DNA of 64,000 nucleotides from Brasenia schreberi (taxonomy: Eukaryota > Streptophyta > Magnoliopsida > Nymphaeales > Cabombaceae). The notes beneath the pieces were generated by a model. It saw nothing but the letters and a program-made list of their open reading frames with translations, had not been told where the DNA came from and searched no databases. The position numbers were made by a program, and so were the translations under genes. Where the stretch lies: positions 13,755,501-13,819,500 of the forward strand of contig JAYKKT010000079.1 in assembly GCA_036023115.1 (NCBI GenBank). The letters are read 5' to 3'. This document shows, piece after piece, positions 48,501 to 57,850 of this stretch. The first letter of the stretch is position 1; each line of letters begins with the position of its first letter.

Positions 48501-51500
48501 ATTAACAAACTACCTACATTTAAGTTTAGATTTGGAACCACAACCTTCAGTTTTTAAATAGGAAGATGACCCCGTCTTTGGTGCCAAAGTCTAATTTTCT
48601 TGATACTTACATCCACGATCCCTTTATTTGCAGTTATTGGTGGTTGGATTTCATCCAAAAGATATAGTCCTTTTTCTCTAAGAATGCCCAAGGATCCTTC
48701 TTATCCTCCGATCCTGAAATACACAACTATGTGCATCAAATGTAAGTAAACAATCTTACTCCTTAGTGATTGCATGAACAAATAATAGATTAGTAGGAAA
48801 CTTAGGAACATGTAATACTAAAGGAAGATTGGCAATTAATGTTCCCACTTTCTCTTTTCCTTGAATATGAATATGGGAATCATCCATAAGTTTTACACTA
48901 CTACCACTTTTAATACATTCATAGGAACTAAAGATATTTTTGTTACCAACCATATGATGGGCTGCACTTGAATTAATAATCCAAGAAGTACTAGAAGACA
49001 CACCAGTGGAGTTCATGGTATTAAAGCCCGAGGCATGAACGAAGGAAGCTTGTGTAAGTCTGAGGTAGATTCTTGTCCCTCTCTGGATCTTTCCAACTCA
49101 TCTAGTCGCTTTAATATCGACAAAAGCATATTATTCTATGTGTTTGCAGTCTCTAATGTACTCGCATGATATGCTTTGTTATTGAGATATATTGGTTTTC
49201 CAATGAGATCCCAACATTATTCCTTAGTGTATCTTGTCTTCCCACAATGGGAGCACTTCATCTTATCTTTCTCATCGGAACATAGGAATTCACGCCTATG
49301 TCCACACCCACATCCACCAACCGAGGTACCCCTCTTCCATGATTAGATCCTTATTGTCCGTGACTTACAAAGGCTAATTTTTCACCTACCATTACCTCAT
49401 CTTTTTCTAAATTTTTTCGATCTTTTTTGCGAGTGAGTAATGAATGTACTACACCCAAGGATAATAGAGTCTCATTGCTAAGGATATTAGCCTTTACATT
49501 TTCAAAATCACTTGAGTCTCCTCACAGTTGATCAAACACTTTCTTCTCTTCTAATTTTGCATTTCTGCTCTTAATATAATGAGAACAATCTCCTTGACCA
49601 TAATACAATATTTCATCCCATAATCGTTTGAATTCTATATAATACTCAATGATGGTATGATTTTCTTATTGATATTTTCAAACTTTTGCCCGTATTTCAA
49701 ATTTCTTGACAATGTTGATATTTCTAGAATACGCATCCTTAATGGTTGTCCATGTCGTATTCAGGTACATGAAGGTACTTCCAATATTAGGTATCATAGA
49801 GTTCATCAGTCATGAAACTATGATAGCATTCTCTTTTCTCTATTTTGGATAGATCAAATCTGACGAGTAGGGTAGGAAAATTTCTCTAGTAATAAATTCT
49901 CATTTTCCGTAGCAATCAAGGCAAATTTGATCGTCCTAGACCAAGCCTTATAATTCTTTATATCAAACTTGATGGTAGTGATCTTTACTGCATCAATCTT
50001 ATTGGTTCCTTTGAGACTTTGAGTAGAATCATCAAAATACTCACCTTTTCCAACCATTTGCTTGCCTCGGGATTTATGTCGGTTTGCTTGCCTAGGGTTT
50101 TAGGCCTCCCCCAATGATTATCTGGTTCCATCCTTGTCCGTTATAGAACCCTCTTTCTCGCACACTCGATAGCCCGCCTGGCAGCGCTCTCGACTCGTGT
50201 GTAGGCTGACCACAAGTTCGACTCCCGGGGCTTGCATACCCGGATTCGGCCACTCGTTGTAACAAAAAAAAACCCTTTCTTGCCATCTCTCTAAATCTTC
50301 CAAAAACAACTCTTCACAATGGGTGTCTGCTGCTCCAGATCCCCCATTGATTGGTGGAAATTTTCGTTCCGATCGGCCACCGTCGAGAATCCCGGCGCCG
50401 GTAAGTAGTGGGCTAACTCTCCCGGGTCCGAATTTTCGGTGGAGTTTGTTCTTGATGTTTTTAATTGATCGTAATGTATTGGTTCTGTAATCATGTTTTT
50501 TTTTTCCTGAAGAGAATGCGGGGAAGAACTCCGCCCATGTAAGGGATCACCCTTGCATTGCCGGTCCCAAGCCCGAATAAAGGAGGAGGGTTGTGTTAGG
50601 CTTCCGACAGCCAGCGTAAAACCTCGTCGGATTTCTACAACATGGATTACAAAAATTATGAGCATTGCTTTGGGGCGTTCCCGCCTAGCGACGTGCTGCA
50701 GAGCCCGAATGCAGTAAGAAGTAAGCAAGGGCCACTACATTTTCGCCCGAATGTAGTGAATCAATTGCAGAGAGGGTTCCCACATCATGGACGGGTGTGG
50801 GTAAAGAAGTTAGTCCCGCTACATTGCCGCCTGAATGTAGTGAAAATTTTTTAGAGAGGGTCTCCGCATTTTGATTATGGACGGATGCGGGGGGTAAGGA
50901 AGCTAGTCCTAGATAATAAGATTCGTATTGGTTCTTGGAATATCGGAACATTATCGGGTAAGCTAATGGAGGTGGTAGATACTATGATTCGGAGAAAGAT
51001 TCATATTCTATGTTTACAAGAGACAAAATGGGTTGGAGAAAAAGCAAAGGAGATAGAGGATACAGGTTTTAAATTATGGTACTCAGGTAAAGAAAAGGCC
51101 CGAAACGGAGTTGGTATTATCATAAATAAAGATTTAAAGGAGAGTGTAGTAGACATACAACGATATGGTGACCGAATCATGACATTGAAATTAGTGTTAG
51201 GAGTAGAGGTTTTGAATATAGTTTGTGCTTACGCACCCCAAGTAGGACTAGAAGATAGTATAAAGACAGTTTTTTGGGAAGAGTTAGATAAGGTGTTTCA
51301 AAAGATTCCACAAAGGGAGATGATTTGTTTAGGAGGAGATTTAAATGGACATGTCGGTAAAGAGGCATTAGGATATCAAGGGATTCATGGAAACTTTGGT
51401 TATGGGGATATAAACGAGGAAGGTAGGGAGATTTTAAATTTTGCTATGTCATTTGATCTCTTTATAGTCAATACAATCTTCAAAAAACGAGATGAACATT

Positions 51501-54500
51501 TAATTACTTATAAGAGTGGCTTATCACAAACACAAATTGATTACTTTATTTGTAGAAAAAAAGATAGAGCGTGTTGTAAAGATTGTAAGGTAATTCCAGG
51601 AGAAAGCTTAACCACCCAATATCGACTTTTAGTTATGGATTTACAAATAAAAAAATGGACAAAGAAGAAAAGAGTGCATCGAGCTATTCGGACTAAATGG
51701 TGGAACCTCAAAAGTGAGAAAGAAGATATATTTAAACAAAAAGTCCTTCAAGGAGATGTTTGGAATTATGTTGGCACACCCTCTGATATGTGGAACAATA
51801 TGGCTATACATATTAGGGAAGTGGCGAAAGATGTGTTAGGGGTATCTAAGGGAGGTGTACCGGCACAAAAAGAAGCTTGGTGGTGGAGTGAAGTAGTACA
51901 AAACAAAATCAAGGCAAAGAGGGCATGTTACAAATTACATTATGCTAAGAAAACTAGTGAAACTTTAGAAGCTTATAAGAAAGCAAAGAAGGAAGCAAAA
52001 AAGGCCGTTAGTGAAGCAAAAGCTAAGATTTGGGAGGACTTATATAAAAAACTCAACTCAAAAGAGGGTGAAAGAGACATTTTTAGGATAGCTAGGGCTA
52101 GAGATAAGAAAACTAAAGATCTTAATTATGTTAGATGCATAAAAGACGAGGATGAAAAAATTCTAGTGGCAAATGATGATATAAGAAATAGATGGAAAAA
52201 CTATTTTTATAATCTTTTTAATGAAAATAAAGATTTTAGTATTAGTTTAGGAGATTTAGCCAAGTCAGAAAAGTATATAAACCACAATTTCTACCGACGT
52301 ATTCAAAAGAATGAAGTCAAAGAGGCTCTTAAACATATGAAGAGTGGTAAATCGGTAGGACCAGATAATATTCCTATAGAAGTTTGGAAAATACTAGGAG
52401 AAATAGGAATCACTTGGCTCACAAGACTATTTAATGAAATATGAAAAAACCAAAAGATGCCCGAGGAATGGAGAGCAAGTACACTTATACCCATATATAA
52501 AAACAAGGGAGACATTCAAAATTGTGCGAATTATCGAGGTATCAAGTTAATGAGTCATACTATGAAATTATGGGAAAGAATTATTGAACGTAGGTTAAGA
52601 CAAGTATCAAGTACAACAGAGAACCAATTTGGATTTATGCCTGGTAGATCTACTATTGAAGCGATTCACCTTTTGAGACGTCTTATGGAACATTTTAGAG
52701 CAAAAAAGAAAGACCTTCACATGATATTTATTGATCTAGAAAAAGCTTATGATAGGGTACCGAGGGAGGTTCTTTGGAGAACTTTGGAAAAAAGAGGTAT
52801 CCCATTGACATATATTAACCTTATAAGAGACATGTATGATGGTGCAAAAACATGTGTGAGGACTCATGAAGGAACGACAGACTTCTTTGAAGTTAATATT
52901 GGGTTACATCAAGGATCAACTTTAAGTCCATACTTATTTATAATGGTGATGGATGAGTTAACAAAACATATTCAAGATGAAGTACCTTGGTGTATGTTAT
53001 TTGCAGATGACATTGTATTAGTGGAGGAGTCTAAGGAAAAAGTTAATAGAAAATTGGAACTATGGAGAGAAACATTAGAAAACAAAGGCCTCCGACTTAG
53101 TAGAACAAAGACAGAATATATGGAATGTAAGTTTGATCATTTGGCTACTTCAGAGGACATAGAAATTAAAATTGGCACACATTGCATTCCCCAAAAGGAA
53201 AGTTTTAAATACCTAGGGTCAATTTTTCAAAGTGATGGAAGAATTGATGGAGATGTTACACATAGAATTAATGCTGGTTGGTTAAAATGGAGAGGAGCAT
53301 CAGGTATTCTTTGTGACAAGAAGATACCATTAAAATTAAAAGGTAAATATTATAGAGCAGCAGTTAGGCCTGCCATGTTTTATGGTTCTGAGTGTTGGGC
53401 AGTTAATCATCAACATGTACAAAAGATGTCTGTGACAGAAATGAAGATGTTGAGATGGATGAGTGGTCATACAAGAAAAGACCGTATAAAACAAATTAGG
53501 AGTGGCACCAATAGAGGATAAAATGAGAGAACATCGTTTAAGATGGTTTGGACATATAGAAAGAAGATCAAAAGAAGAACCTGTAAGAAGGTTAGAAAAC
53601 CTAAATTTGGAAAGTATTAAAAGAGGTAGAGGACGACCACAAAAGTGTTAGAAAGAAACAATAAAGAATGATCTAGCTTATTGGGAGTTAACTGCTAACA
53701 TGGCACACGATAGAGATCTGTGGAAACAAAGAATCCATGTAGCCGACCCCGTCTAGTATGGGAAAAGGCTTAGTTGTTGTTGTTGTTGTTGTTGTTGTTG
53801 TTGCTTTGAAATGAATGCAGTGAGGCAATCTAGCAATGAATGGTGGTTGATCTGCAACTAGTGGTAGATTTTTCACTTTTCTTCAAAGATTAGGGTTTAT
53901 ATACTCAGCGGCCTATAAACAACGAGGAGGCTCTAATACCATGTTGAATAATCAGCATCACAATCAAGCTACACAATTTTAATCAAAAGTAATCGAGTCG
54001 AGAAGAGATTTTAGAGGGAATAGGGCATCAGTAATCCCAATTCTTCTGCCTGTCTCTTTCCTCTTTATTTCTCCTATCCCGCTAATGATCAACTTATCAC
54101 TAGGGTTATTTAACAAAGGTGTCTAATTGCATAAAAGACCTAATTGCCCCTAATAAGTGACACCTATTTAACAATACCTTTACAAACATAATTAAAAATA
54201 AAGCTGGATAAACTGAATACATGACCCGGAGATAAACCTCCGATATAAGTATGAAACACTCCTGTATTTTACCAAATGATATGATACACCTCCATGTCTT
54301 ATGATACAGTTGCCACGGACTACATCATGTCCAATCTCCTATGAATATGATGCATATAGATGCATATCTGATATGCACAATTCGTTTCAGAACTAGTTGT
54401 CCTTACTACATTGTTGAACTGTAACTGCTTTCTTACTGTATTGTCAACTTGTAGTGGTTTCATTAATGGCAGTGCCTATTAACTGGGTCTGCAGGATATT

Positions 54501-57200
54501 AAAGGAAACGATGTGAGCCTGGCAACCTACAGTGGGAAGGTTCTCCTAATAGTCAATGTTGCCTCTATGTGGTACTTGCTTCTGCCTTGGCATGTTGCTG
54601 TTGTGAATTATTTGTTGCCTTTTCATGAATTCACTTCGCTTTGGTTTCTCTCTCTCCTCAGACCCCTCCTCTTTCATATCTTGATATGTTTGTACTGATT
54701 CATCCATTTCAGTAAGCAGGTTCCCCTTCTCCGAGGGAAGTGAAAATAGCTTGAATCATAAAACTGAATATAGTGGCATTGCCCCAAAGTATGTTTCCAT
54801 AGAACTGATTGATGAGTAATCATATCTTCAAGCCTGTGAGGAAATGAAGCTAATGATACAGTTTGCTGTTATTTATCGGTTAGATGGCATCATTCATGTT
54901 GGAAAGTGGAATGTTACTTAGCATTCAAAGTTTTCATTCATGTATCGCTAGGTTCAAAGTTTAAGACATTCTGTCTGATGGTTACTGTGGATAATGCTTC
55001 CTATATTGTGGAAGCTGAAAACACTTTAGCATCAATGTTTGAGACACTTTCGTTTTCTGTGGTGAGGCCTCACCTTATATAGCCAGTCTCAAGCCTAGAT
55101 AAAGGATGGTTACAAACAATATAAGACTTTATTTTCGATTCTTTACCTGGGGTGATATTTCCAATGCTTATGAATCAGATCTAATTTGAACTCCATAGTT
55201 GAGCATTCTTGTGCGAGAATAGCATTGGGACAGTTACCTTCTAGAAAGTTCTCATTTTGTGCCCTCTAGGCAACCCCACTTACTGTGGGAAAAGCTTTGG
55301 TTAAGCTCAAGATTAAGGGTTTGAGACTCTTTGATTTTCCTTTAATTACCATGTCACTGACGAGGATTTGTTATTGCTTTCACTACTGTTGATTTGCCAG
55401 TCAAACCATTCCAGGACTGCAAGCAGAAAACTGAGAACCTGTTCATAGATGTAAAGTAATTAGCTGAAAAAAGCATAAGGATTTTAAAGTTTAACAAGAA
55501 GTAGCATTGACTATAGAATGAACGTCAAATTTTTTGGATTTTGTAGTGTAAAATCTAAAAAAAATTGTGGAACATGTGGACATGATCATGTTGCTGTAAT
55601 TGAGAATCTGGCCTACAAGTTACTTAAAACTGATTTCTCTTTTTGCCTAGTATACTTTATTTATTGACATAACTTTGTCGATTTATTTCAGACATAATGA
55701 TCATTCGTCCTCTTTTCAAGGAGGATATACTTTGATAGTTTTCTAGTTATATATCATGATTTGTTTTATCATGGAATTGTCATGTGACCTGACAAGTAAT
55801 AAAAATTTGTTATCTATGTAGTGGACTAACAAACTCAAACTACAAGGAGCTAAACGTTCTGTATGAAAAGTATAAGGACCAAGGTGAGTTGGTTCCTTGT
55901 TCCGAGCATCTTTAATACTGTTTTAATCTTCTGGAATTTTTTCCATATTTTACTTGTTTTTCTATAATAAGGTGCCCATTGTGATATTATCTTTGTTTTT
56001 CTCATCTAGGATTCGAGATTCTAGCATTTCCTTGCAATCAGTTTGCAGGTCAAGAACCAGGAAGCAATGAGGAAATTGTTGAATTTGCCTGCACTAGATT
56101 CAAAGCTGAATTTCCCATCTTTGACAAGGTAATGAGGGGAACTTATATGTGATTTGTTTTATCCTTGTGTGCAATATTCATCTGATTATGCACATAATTT
56201 GCAATCTGGATATACTTGGCTTACATTGTAGTGTTCTTTGCTCAGTATCTTCATACACTTCGGCTAGATAAGACCGCTTAGACAATTGCAACCTTTTATT
56301 CTTCAATCTTAACTGGTTAAGGCATAGTATCATTTATCACATGAATCTAAGACAAAGTTTATTAAGTCCAATGTCTTTTACTGCCACCATTCTCCGGGGC
56401 TTCAGTTGTGGCTCCCCTGTCATCAGGTCACCGACTTCCTTGACCTTCTGGCACTTGGCAGGCATCAGTGACTTCCGGTAGAAGCCATGAAAATATGTAA
56501 AACTTTTTATGACCAGAACATAGCAGCCGTTTCTTTTGCTATATGTGCCTCTGCATTTCCTCTCCAACCTCATTATGGCCGCTTCATACTCTGCACTCGC
56601 TGCCATATCCTTTTAAGCGATGAATCCTCACCAATGGTTAGTATGGGAAGCTTTTTCTGATTTATTACTTGGAGAAACCAGCCTCAGAAGGCTCTTACCT
56701 GGACCAACAATCTCCTAGACTAGAATCCTTGTCTCAGTTCTCTGTCTCATGACGAATTTGGTGCCCACAGTAATCCAGTTCCAACCCTCCTTACGGTCAC
56801 CAACATCCTCTCCCATTAAGCACCGTGCTTTGCAGATTGTGTGAGAAGCTTAGAAACAGATATATTGCTTGATATTTGTTGTGACCTGTGTGTTGTTCAG
56901 GTGGATGTCAATGGCAAGAATACAGCTCCAGTTTATAAGTTCCTGAAATCACAGAAGGGTGGAATACTTGGTGATGGCATCAAATGGAACTTTACCAAGT
57001 TTTTAGTGAATAAAGAAGGAAAAGTTGTTGAGCGATATGCACCTACCACGTCTCCCTTGAAGATTGAGGTTCGCAAGCCTTTTGTTTACGTCCTTACTGC
57101 AATTGATTGTTTCAGCTGATGATATACCTGATAGTTCTTTCTTTTCCTTTTTTTTTATCGTTTGCAGAAAGATATCCTGACTCTGCTCGGAGCATCATAA
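42543..57200 (+). CDS. GPX: Glutathione peroxidase, plant thiol (non-selenium) type, six exons
   Basis: Exons: 42543-42590, 54495-54571, 55822-55883, 56010-56128, 56901-57068, 57168-57200. All introns are GT-AG, and the 507 coding bases give an uninterrupted 168 residues, the usual length of a cytosolic plant enzyme. Residues 17-57 read [15 protein letters not shown]... to [15 protein letters not shown]. The active-site tetrad is present: Cys42 (ASMCGLTN), Gln77 ([11 protein letters not shown]), Trp131 and Asn132 (IKWNFTKF); the resolving Cys is Cys90 ([10 protein letters not shown]), and Cys71 lies in FPCNQF. Plant enzymes of this family reduce hydroperoxides mainly with thioredoxin. Met41 replaces a residue that is usually Lys or Gln. 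Start chosen at [16 protein letters not shown] by analogy to cytosolic members. Intron 1 is 11.9 kb and full of transposons. Confidence 0.92.
43119..43660 (+). mobile_element. Family S3 short retroposon interrupted by a hAT MITE
   Basis: GTTAGATGCTCGTATG before the hAT and CATATGGCACAACATCAAGC, CTCAATGATGACTAAGAACT, CTCACTTAGTGTGGGATAAG, GCTTGGTTTTGG after it form one unit matching 31138-31255. Its 3' end resembles the tail of the RTE LINEs. Confidence 0.55.
43127..43579 (+). mobile_element. hAT-type MITE with 8-bp target duplication
   Basis: The element runs 43135-43571: it starts TAGGGATGATGATGGGG and ends GGAATTGTCATCTCTA. Flanks are CTCGTATG (43127-43134) and CTCATATG (43572-43579), 7 of 8 identical. 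The GC-rich GGGGCGGGGCGG and CCGCGGG segments and the ends match the element at 15494-15942. No transposase. Confidence 0.78.
43891..45054 (+). mobile_element. Non-autonomous hAT-type element with GTATCG arrays and perfect 8-bp target duplication
   Basis: The element runs 43899-45046 (1148 bp). The termini are CAGTGTTGTC and, inverted, CAGTGTTATC. GTTATTTA is duplicated exactly at 43891-43898 and 45047-45054. An 8-bp duplication with CAGTG-type ends is the hAT signature. Both subterminal regions are packed with CGTATCG/CGATACG: a direct (GTATC)n run at about 43948-43984 and mixed-orientation copies at 44934-45040, which can fold back. Subterminal repeats bind transposase in known hAT elements. 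The middle is AT-rich and I find no transposase frame. Confidence 0.8.
45254..45553 (-). repeat. Copia-4 3' LTR
   Basis: 300 bp, TGTTAGAGTC...ATTCAACA on the minus strand. The polyprotein stop lies immediately before it, and the usual G-rich purine tract is missing. Confidence 0.85.
45555..45935 (-). pseudogene. Copia-4 RNase H remnant
   Basis: The frame reads [20 protein letters not shown], then [38 protein letters not shown] and [12 protein letters not shown], ending [10 protein letters not shown]. This is a nearly complete copia RNase H with its conserved C-terminal motif (here FLTKALEKG for LTKPL). Confidence 0.88.
45983..47240 (-). pseudogene. Copia-4 reverse transcriptase remnant
   Basis: Pieces: [20 protein letters not shown] and [17 protein letters not shown] (46873-47082), [20 protein letters not shown] with [12 protein letters not shown] (46232-46543; YVDD intact), and [18 protein letters not shown] (45983-46174). 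Stops and frameshifts separate them. Confidence 0.87.
47250..47504 (+). mobile_element. Small hAT-like MITE nested in copia-4
   Basis: The element runs 47258-47496 (239 bp). Its ends are TAATGATGTAAAAATC and, inverted, CAATGTTGCAAAAAATC. Flanks ATTTGACT (47250-47257) and GTTTGACT (47497-47504) match at 7 of 8 positions. The inside is full of GATAC/GTATC motifs in both orientations, as in the 1148-bp element at 43899. It interrupts the copia coding region between integrase and RT, so it arrived after copia-4. Confidence 0.68.
47960..49016 (-). pseudogene. Copia-4 protease and integrase remnant
   Basis: The frame at 48756-49016 reads [20 protein letters not shown], the protease start in which the active-site D-S-G has become N-S-S, then [19 protein letters not shown]. 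The integrase region 48000-48500 is fragmentary; 47960-48211 keeps the end of the core ([19 protein letters not shown]). Confidence 0.78.
49300..50057 (-). pseudogene. Copia-4 gag remnant
   Basis: Start ATG at 50057: [17 protein letters not shown], then [20 protein letters not shown], the typical opening of copia gag with the conserved YxxW. Further gag pieces continue to about 49300 with stops. Confidence 0.75.
50147..50280 (+). mobile_element. tRNA-derived SINE, family S2
   Basis: GATAGCCCGCCTGGCAGCGC (A box), CACAAGTTCGACTCCCGGGG (B box) and a tail CTCGTTGTAACAAAAAAAAA. AACCCTCTTTCT before it and AACCCTTTCT after it look like a target duplication with an indel. It sits just upstream of the gene fragment at 50320. 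Confidence 0.68.
50281..50526 (+). pseudogene. Fragment of another host gene: first exon, intron, start of exon 2
   Basis: After a pyrimidine-rich leader an ATG near 50320 opens [20 protein letters not shown] and continues TVENPGA to a donor CCG|GTAAGT at about 50401. About 110 bases later TTTTTTTTTTCCTGAAG is a good acceptor, and exon 2 would start AGAATGCGGGGAAG, keeping the frame (A-E-N-A-G-K) until RTE copy 2 cuts it. MG-x-CC at the start suggests N-myristoylation and palmitoylation. I do not recognise the parent gene. It lies antisense inside the copia-4 leader. It is not an alternative GPX exon: its phase-1 donor does not fit the phase-0 GPX exon 2. Confidence 0.5.
50642..53745 (+). pseudogene. 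RTE copy 2 endonuclease-reverse transcriptase, nearly intact
   Basis: Endonuclease part (50885-52444): [45 protein letters not shown] Asp in TQIDYFIC, then [12 protein letters not shown], where the catalytic His of the family (QH in copy 3) is Tyr. RT part (52457-53521): [55 protein letters not shown] and [13 protein letters not shown] with FADD intact. Breaks: TAG near 50852 in the leader frame, TGA at 52442-52444 (Trp elsewhere), a ~17-base deletion near 53490 shifting the frame, and TAG near 53650 (Trp elsewhere). The product makes and inserts LINE cDNA in the nucleus; this copy should be inactive without repair. Confidence 0.92.
50725..50915 (+). repeat. Tandem repeats in the RTE leader/N-terminus
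   Basis: Two ~90-bp units, about 50731-50818 and 50819-50913, share CCGAATGTAGTGAA / CTGAATGTAGTGAA, AGAGAGGGT(T/C)(C/T)CC and GGGGTAA(A/G)GAAG. At protein level both encode N-V-V-x(n)-Q-R-G-x-P-x-x-x-G-R-x-x-x-(K/R)-K-L-V. A shorter, older third unit precedes them. The same repeats occur in copies 1 and 3. Confidence 0.75.
53929..53941 (-). other. Copia-4 primer-binding site
   Basis: Minus-strand TGGTATTAGAGCC directly follows the 5' LTR and differs by one base from the usual initiator tRNA-Met complement. Confidence 0.85.
53942..54222 (-). repeat. Copia-4 5' LTR
   Basis: It aligns with 45254-45553 from ATTCAACA inward. Similarity ends at TACATGAC (54222), about 15 bp short of the expected end. 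Confidence 0.8.
54223..54494. other. End of GPX intron 1, possibly a decayed hAT piece
   Basis: It contains ATGATATGATACACC and TTATGATACAG motifs reminiscent of the GATAC-rich elements, but no terminal repeats are readable. Confidence 0.3.
55065..55310 (+). mobile_element. RTE-derived short element with both LINE ends and no body
   Basis: The left end CCTTATATAGCCAGTCTCAA, GCCTAGATAAAGGATGGTTA resembles the RTE leader (CGGTCCCAAGCCCGAATAAA, GGAGGAGGGTTG). The right end CAACCCCACTTACTGTGGGA, AAAGCTTTGGTT resembles the RTE 3' end. The ~3 kb between them in a full element is reduced to about 170 bases. It lies in GPX intron 2. Confidence 0.5.
56337..56830 (-). pseudogene. Antisense gene fragment in GPX intron 4
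   Basis: On the minus strand, an open stretch ([20 protein letters not shown]) near 56810-56730 leads to a donor-like CCAG|GTAAGAG at about 56698. After ~90 bases an AG precedes GATATGGCAGCGAGTGCAGA, opening an 89-codon frame that starts [20 protein letters not shown]. The two open pieces with splice-like borders look like a captured or duplicated gene fragment. The first piece meets a stop before its donor. I do not recognise the protein. Confidence 0.4.
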
Positions 57201-57270
57201 TGTTCGCGTTTTATGTAGTCTTAGTTGTTTTTCAGCAACATTGCTACTATATTTCCTTCAATAAGTGTAG

Positions 57271-57271
57271 A

Positions 57272-57313
<42 letters not shown>

Positions 57314-57340
57314 CCTCTCTGTGTGTCTCTCTCTCTCAGG
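57271..57340 (+). repeat. (CT)n microsatellite downstream of GPX
   Basis: A mostly pure CT run with small interruptions, 70 bp past the GPX stop and probably in the 3' UTR. Confidence 0.95.
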
Positions 57341-57850
57341 AAAGGTCCACAACTGATAAAAACCCATATCCGATTTTTATTTCTTTCTAAATAAGTTTCA
57401 GTTGATCACTTTGAAAGTGTCGGGGCTCTTTGGAAAGTTAGTAATAGAATAAGAACATGCAGAATTTTTGTAATGATCCCTGCTTCCATTCTTATGTTGA
57501 GTTCTTGTTTCGGAATGGAGTGATTGCGTGCAATTATTCAGTTAATTTTACTAGTGTCCCTTTTTTTTATGGAAACCGATCAATTCAAAAGCCTATGCTA
57601 AGAAAATTAACAAACTCATTTTAAAGGAAGAGCCAAACCCTAAGGCGAATATAAGGAAATCCAAACATGAGCATGATCTTCAGCTAAAACTATGAAGAGT
57701 TGGCTTGCTTCCTGAAAAAAAAAAACCAGAAGAGGGCCAAGAAACCAAATCAAAGCCTTTTCGTGTGCTGTGTGGGATTGTCTACATGGTTTCTGAGTTG
57801 CTATTGAGCTCAATCTCGCATTATATCAGCATGTAACTGTGGAAAAGCAA
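57341..57850. other. 3' flank of GPX
   Basis: AT-rich; no gene. The GPX poly(A) site is probably in the first part. Confidence 0.4.

Larger units (their letters stand above)
50528..53803 (+). mobile_element. RTE-clade LINE copy 2, best preserved
   Basis: 3.28 kb, from ACTCCGCCCATG to a (TTG)n tail, with CCGACCCCGTCTAGTATGGG just before the tail. Flanking TGAAGAGAATGCGGGGAAG (50508-50526) and TGAAATGAATGCAGTGAGG (53807-53825) match at about 14 of 19 positions and may be a decayed target duplication. One main frame encodes endonuclease and RT with few breaks. It is inserted in the copia-4 leader and points the same way as GPX. Confidence 0.9.
45254..54222 (-). mobile_element. Ty1/copia retrotransposon copia-4, complete in layout, coding frames dead
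   Basis: 3' LTR 45254-45553 and 5' LTR 53942-54222, both ending ATTCAACA on the minus strand. The primer-binding site TGGTATTAGAGCC is at 53929-53941. Gag, protease, integrase, RT and RNase H follow in copia order down to 45555. The leader between primer site and gag is abnormally long because it holds RTE copy 2, a SINE and a host gene fragment. By eye the LTRs differ at about 35-40 of ~280 aligned positions, so the element is old. The outermost ~15 bp of the 5' LTR are lost or diverged, so no target duplication can be read. Confidence 0.85.
42591..54494 (+). other. GPX: GPX intron 1, 11.9 kb
   Basis: Donor GTATGG at 42591, acceptor CTGCAG ending at 54494. From left to right it holds a family S3 retroposon split by a hAT MITE (43119-43660), a 1148-bp hAT-type element (43899-45046), copia-4 on the minus strand (45254-54222) containing another hAT-like MITE (47258-47496), a SINE and an antisense gene fragment (about 50110-50526), and RTE copy 2 (50528-53803). 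The remaining unique intron sequence is roughly 2 kb. Confidence 0.85.

Noticed and set aside
50281..50420. The MGVCCSR exon as an alternative first exon of GPX
   Set aside because: Its donor is phase 1, whereas GPX exon 2 starts in phase 0, so splicing would shift the frame.
53761..53803. (TTG)n as an independent microsatellite
   Set aside because: It is the 3' tail of RTE copy 2, present at the same place in copies 1 and 3.
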